This document shows positions 61,154 to 64,000 of a DNA stretch of 64,000 nt, piece by piece. Origin of the DNA: Eubacterium_G segne (GTDB lineage Bacteria > Bacillota > Clostridia > Lachnospirales > Lachnospiraceae); contig NZ_JACOOZ010000004.1 in the NCBI RefSeq assembly GCF_014287775.1, forward strand, positions 246,275 through 310,274, written 5' to 3'. Each line of letters begins with the position of its first letter. Within the stretch, counting starts at the first letter, position 1. The notes beneath the pieces are model-generated. The model was given only the letters and a program-made list of their open reading frames with translations, was not told where the DNA came from and ran no database searches. Both the position numbers and the translations under genes were made by a program.

Positions 61154-61996
61154 ATGAGAATTATAAATACTGATGAAATAATCAATAATATAAAAGAAAT
61201 GTGTATAGAAGCAAATCATTATCTTGCACCGGATATGTTAAATGTATTAAATAATGCACGAAAAAATGAAAAATCTCCTCTTGGAAGTCAGATTTTAGAA
61301 CAATTAGATGAAAATTTGAAAATAGCTGCAGAGGATATGATACCTATATGTCAGGATACGGGAATGGCTGTGGTTTTTATGGAAATAGGACAGGATGTAC
61401 ATATAGAAGGTGAAAATTTAGAAGATGCCATAAATGAAGGTGTAAGACGTGGCTATGTAGATGGGTATTTAAGAAAATCAGTAGTAAGCGACCCTATAAT
61501 AAGAGAAAATACTAAAGATAATACACCGGCAGTAATACATTACAGCATTGTTCCCGGAGAAAATATAAAAATAACATTGGCACCAAAGGGATTTGGAAGT
61601 GAAAACATGAGCCGTGTGTTTATGTTAAAACCTGCTGATGGAATAGAAGGTGTAAAGGATGCTGTAATTACAGCTGTAAAGGATGCAGGACCGAACGCCT
61701 GCCCTCCTATGGTTGTAGGTGTAGGAATAGGTGGAACATTTGAAAAATGTGCTATTTTAGCCAAAAAAGCATTAGCACGTCCTGCAGATTTATCTTCCCA
61801 CATACCATATGTAAAGGATATGGAGGAAGAATTGTTAGAAAAAATAAATAAATTAGGAATAGGACCGGGAGGATTAGGTGGTACCCAGACAGCTTTGGCA
61901 GTTAATGTGGAAACCTATCCTACCCATATTGCAGGTCTTCCTGTAGCAGTAAATATATGTTGTCATGTAAACAGACATGTATCAAGAACATTATAA
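61154..61996 (+). CDS. Class I fumarate hydratase, alpha subunit
   Basis: A 280-residue iron-sulfur hydro-lyase subunit interconverting fumarate and malate (or the tartrate dehydratase homologue). The cluster cysteines are in PICQDTGM, NACPPMVVGVGIGG and NICCHVNRH. The beta subunit follows after 90 bases. Oxygen-sensitive class I enzymes fit an anaerobe. Confidence 0.93.
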   Translation: MRIINTDEIINNIKEMCIEANHYLAPDMLNVLNNARKNEKSPLGSQILEQLDENLKIAAEDMIPICQDTGMAVVFMEIGQDVHIEGENLEDAINEGVRRGYVDGYLRKSVVSDPIIRENTKDNTPAVIHYSIVPGENIKITLAPKGFGSENMSRVFMLKPADGIEGVKDAVITAVKDAGPNACPPMVVGVGIGGTFEKCAILAKKALARPADLSSHIPYVKDMEEELLEKINKLGIGPGGLGGTQTALAVNVETYPTHIAGLPVAVNICCHVNRHVSRTL

Positions 61997-62086
61997 CAAA
62001 AGCACAATATATAGAATAATGTAATTACACATTATAATAGGAAGAAACTAATAACAAATCACAATATATAGATATAAGGAGATAAT

Positions 62087-62635
62087 ATGGATAAGAAAAT
62101 ACAGGCTCCAATAAGCAATGAAGATGCAAATTCATTAAGAGCAGGAGATTATGTTTATATAACAGGAACAATATACACTGCAAGAGATGCTGCCCATAAA
62201 AGGATGTATGAGGCATTAGAAAAAAATCAGCAATTACCAATAGAAATGGCTAACAATATAATATACTATATGGGGCCATCCCCTGCCAGGGAAGGCAGAC
62301 CAATAGGTTCAGCAGGACCGACTACTGCCAGCAGAATGGATAAATATGCTCCAAAACTGTTAGATTTAGGATTAAAGGGAATGATAGGAAAAGGAAAAAG
62401 ATCTCAGGCAGTCAGAGACGCCATAGTAAGAAATGGAAGTGTATATTTTGCTGCTATAGGAGGAGCCGGAGCAATATTATCAAAATGCATAAAGAAAAGT
62501 GAAGTAATAGCATATGATGATTTAGGAACAGAAGCTATTAGAAAATTATATGTAGAAGATTTTCCTGTAATAGTTGTAATTGACAGCGAAGGAAACAACT
62601 TATATGAAACAGCTATAGAAAAATATAAGGAATAA
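62087..62635 (+). CDS. Class I fumarate hydratase, beta subunit
   Basis: A 182-residue partner subunit with the swivelling domain typical of the C-terminal half of fumarase A: LRAGDYVYITGTIYTARDAAHKR, GPSPAREGRPIGSAGPTTASRMDKY, YFAAIGGAGAILSKCIK. Ribosome binding site AAGGAG. Together with the alpha subunit it equals one FumA chain. Confidence 0.93.
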   Translation: MDKKIQAPISNEDANSLRAGDYVYITGTIYTARDAAHKRMYEALEKNQQLPIEMANNIIYYMGPSPAREGRPIGSAGPTTASRMDKYAPKLLDLGLKGMIGKGKRSQAVRDAIVRNGSVYFAAIGGAGAILSKCIKKSEVIAYDDLGTEAIRKLYVEDFPVIVVIDSEGNNLYETAIEKYKE

Positions 62636-62660
62636 AACATATCTAAGAGGTAATAATATA

Positions 62661-63377
62661 ATGAAAATGAATAGAATAGCTTATCTTTTTACAAGGAGAT
62701 TCTATAAAGTTCCATGGTTATTTCACGAAATAGGAAAAGCAGGAAATGAAAATAAATATACAATAGAAGAAAGATATAATATAGTAAGAAACGTGTGTAA
62801 AAAGGTAAACAGATATGCCCACGTGGAAATTGAGTGTTCAGGACTTGAAAATATTCCTAATGAAAATGGTTATATACTTACGCCAAATCATCAGGGATTG
62901 TTTGATGTGCTGTTAATTTGTGACACTCATAAAAATCCTACGTCATTTGTAATACGAAATGATTTAGCAAATGTTCCATTACTTAAACAAACAATAAAGG
63001 CATTAGATGCAAAAGCAATAGATAGAGGTGACCCAAGACAGGGAATGCAAATTATAAAAGAAATGACAGAGGGAATTAAGCAGGGGCGTAATTATATAAT
63101 ATTTCCTGAAGGTACCAGAAGTAAAAATGGAAACGTACCGGGAAACTTTAAAGGGGGATCATTTAAAAGTGCGTACAAAGCAAAAGCACCAATAGTTCCG
63201 GTGGCATTAATAGATTCTTTTAAACCATTTGATATAAAGGATACTAAAACAGTTAAAGTTCAGATACACTATTTAAAGCCTTTATATTATGAAGATTATA
63301 AAGATATGAAAACAACGGAGATAGCAGAGCTTGTTAAATCAATGATAGTTAAGACAATAGAAGAAAAGCTATCATAA
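62661..63377 (+). CDS. plsC: 1-acyl-sn-glycerol-3-phosphate acyltransferase
   Basis: A 238-residue membrane-associated acyltransferase making phosphatidic acid. Catalytic block NHQGLFD (NHxxxxD), then VIRNDLANVPLLKQ, and the substrate-binding FPEGTRSKNG. It follows the fumarase genes by 25 bases and may be in the same transcript. Confidence 0.93.
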   Translation: MKMNRIAYLFTRRFYKVPWLFHEIGKAGNENKYTIEERYNIVRNVCKKVNRYAHVEIECSGLENIPNENGYILTPNHQGLFDVLLICDTHKNPTSFVIRNDLANVPLLKQTIKALDAKAIDRGDPRQGMQIIKEMTEGIKQGRNYIIFPEGTRSKNGNVPGNFKGGSFKSAYKAKAPIVPVALIDSFKPFDIKDTKTVKVQIHYLKPLYYEDYKDMKTTEIAELVKSMIVKTIEEKLS

Positions 63378-63468
63378 TGAAAAAATGTATTTGACAAATA
63401 AAACTTACTATATTATAATAACTAATGCACTGTAAAAGTGTAATTGAATATGTATTATATTCAGGCAT

Positions 63469-63556
63469 GGAGAAGTACTCAAGTGGCTGAAGAGGCGCCC
63501 CTGCTAAGGGTGTAGGTCGTTTGCGCGGCGCGAGGGTTCAAATCCCTCCTTCTCCG
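63469..63556 (+). tRNA. tRNA-Ser (anticodon GCU)
   Basis: An 88-base class II tRNA: acceptor GGAGAAG pairs with CTTCTCC, anticodon loop CTGCTAA, long variable arm (GTAGGTCGTTTGCGCGGCGC), T-arm GAGGGTTCAAATCCCTC. Discriminator G as in all tRNA-Ser. Confidence 0.95.
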
Positions 63557-63561
63557 TTAAC

Positions 63562-63603
63562 AAATATAACTCCACTATTGGTTAAGTGGAGTTATATTTA
63601 TCT
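63562..63603 (+). terminator. Terminator of tRNA-Ser
   Basis: AAATATAACTCCACT (63562-63576) and AGTGGAGTTATATTT (63585-63599) pair perfectly. Confidence 0.88.
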
Positions 63604-63619
63604 CTAAAATATGCAATTT

Positions 63620-63890
63620 TGCAAAATCAAAAAAAATTTAAAAAACTGTTGACAAACAATAATGCATATGTTAGTATATACGAGTTGTCGCTAAGAAACG
63701 ACAAACGAACAACAAAGTTTTTAAAAAAAGTTAAAAAAGTTGTTGACAAACAATAAAGTATATGGTAATATATACAAGCTGTCACTGAGATGTGACACAA
63801 GCGACAAAGTTTTTTAAAAAAAGCTAAAAAAGTTGTTGACAAAGCCAAATAACTATGATATAGTAATATGGCTGTCGCGATAGCGACAAA
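63620..63890 (+). promoter_or_regulatory. Three tandem rRNA promoters
   Basis: TTGACA at 63649-63654, 63743-63748 and 63836-63841; each has a 17-base spacer and a -10 of TAGTAT (63672-63677), TAATAT (63766-63771) or TATAGT (63859-63864). Spacing between units is 93-94 bases and each has A/T tracts upstream that resemble UP elements. Just after each -10 there is a small hairpin: TTGTCG/CGACAA, TGTCAC/GTGACA, TGTCGC/GCGACA. Tandem strong promoters of this kind drive rRNA operons. Confidence 0.85.
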
Positions 63891-64000
63891 CAAAAGGAAC
63901 ATTGATAATTGAACAGCAACCATCCCTGAAAATTCAAATAAATATTTTCAGAGCGAACATTGTTAATTCGAGTAATCGAAGCTAACGATTTCCAAAACAA
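63865..64000 (+). other. rRNA operon leader (16S gene beyond window)
   Basis: The sequence after the last promoter contains a GAACATTGATAATTGAACAG-type stretch and an inverted repeat TGAAAAT/ATTTTCA, resembling the leader of 16S rRNA in Clostridia. The mature 16S start is not reached before base 64000. Confidence 0.7.

Noticed and set aside
1..64000. CRISPR array
   Set aside because: No regularly spaced 25-40 base repeats with unique spacers were found; the only tandem repeats are the 15-base unit and the rRNA promoter units.

Overview
The window looks like the chromosomal origin region of a low-GC anaerobic Firmicute, most probably a Lachnospiraceae member. This is inferred from the AT-rich sequence, the dnaA-dnaN-yaaA-recF-gyrB-gyrA order, the V-type ATPase operon, the two-subunit iron-sulfur fumarase, CotS-like and LytTR families, and the type of mobile element. 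I cannot name the species.

Region by region: 1-4500 (minus strand) is a decaying accessory locus. It holds a partial von Willebrand A protein, two tandem copies of a DUF6273-like lipoprotein that are nearly identical except for a diversified C-terminal block, a deleted remnant of the vWA gene and a frameshifted membrane protein. About 4.83-17.89 kb is an integrative mobilizable element next to tRNA-Lys. It carries a tyrosine integrase, a XRE repressor with palindromic operators, an excisionase-like protein, a MobA/MobL relaxase with two genes nested in its 3' end, and an agr-type quorum-sensing cassette (agrA, agrC, and a 54-residue agrD absent from a plain long-ORF list, agrB). The agr cassette runs into a secreted DUF2712-like protein, a lipoprotein and an ABC transporter. 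18-21.8 kb holds a SHOCT protein, a zinc-ribbon membrane protein, an AI-2E-family transporter and trmB.

21.9-30.8 kb is the V-type ATPase operon, preceded by a leader whose base pairing has the layout of a transcription-terminating riboswitch. 31-39 kb holds a D-Ala-D-Ala carboxypeptidase, a tyrosine-recombinase-fold protein lacking catalytic residues, an exonuclease, tRNA-Arg, serS, a CotS-like kinase fold, and a LytTR/LiaF-like pair with visible LytTR direct repeats. 39.3-41.6 kb is an ECF sigma / RsiV-like anti-sigma / polysaccharide deacetylase operon resembling the lysozyme-response operon of C. difficile.

41.8-52 kb is the leftward origin arm: DUF4446, parB, parA, three perfect parS sites, rsmG, mnmG, mnmE, jag, yidC, yidD, rnpA, rpmH. 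The rightward arm, 52.5-61.1 kb, is dnaA, dnaN, yaaA, recF, gyrB, gyrA. The origin is bipartite, with box clusters on both sides of dnaA. The boxes are TTATTAACA rather than TTATCCACA, and DnaA has substitutions at the residues that read the box. The window ends with fumarase, plsC, tRNA-Ser and three tandem rRNA promoters leading into an rRNA operon beyond the edge.

The strongest leads for undescribed biology are the altered DnaA/DnaA-box pair, the V-ATPase leader switch, two families of non-coding repeats whose stems covary, and the agr-controlled cassette on the mobilizable element.
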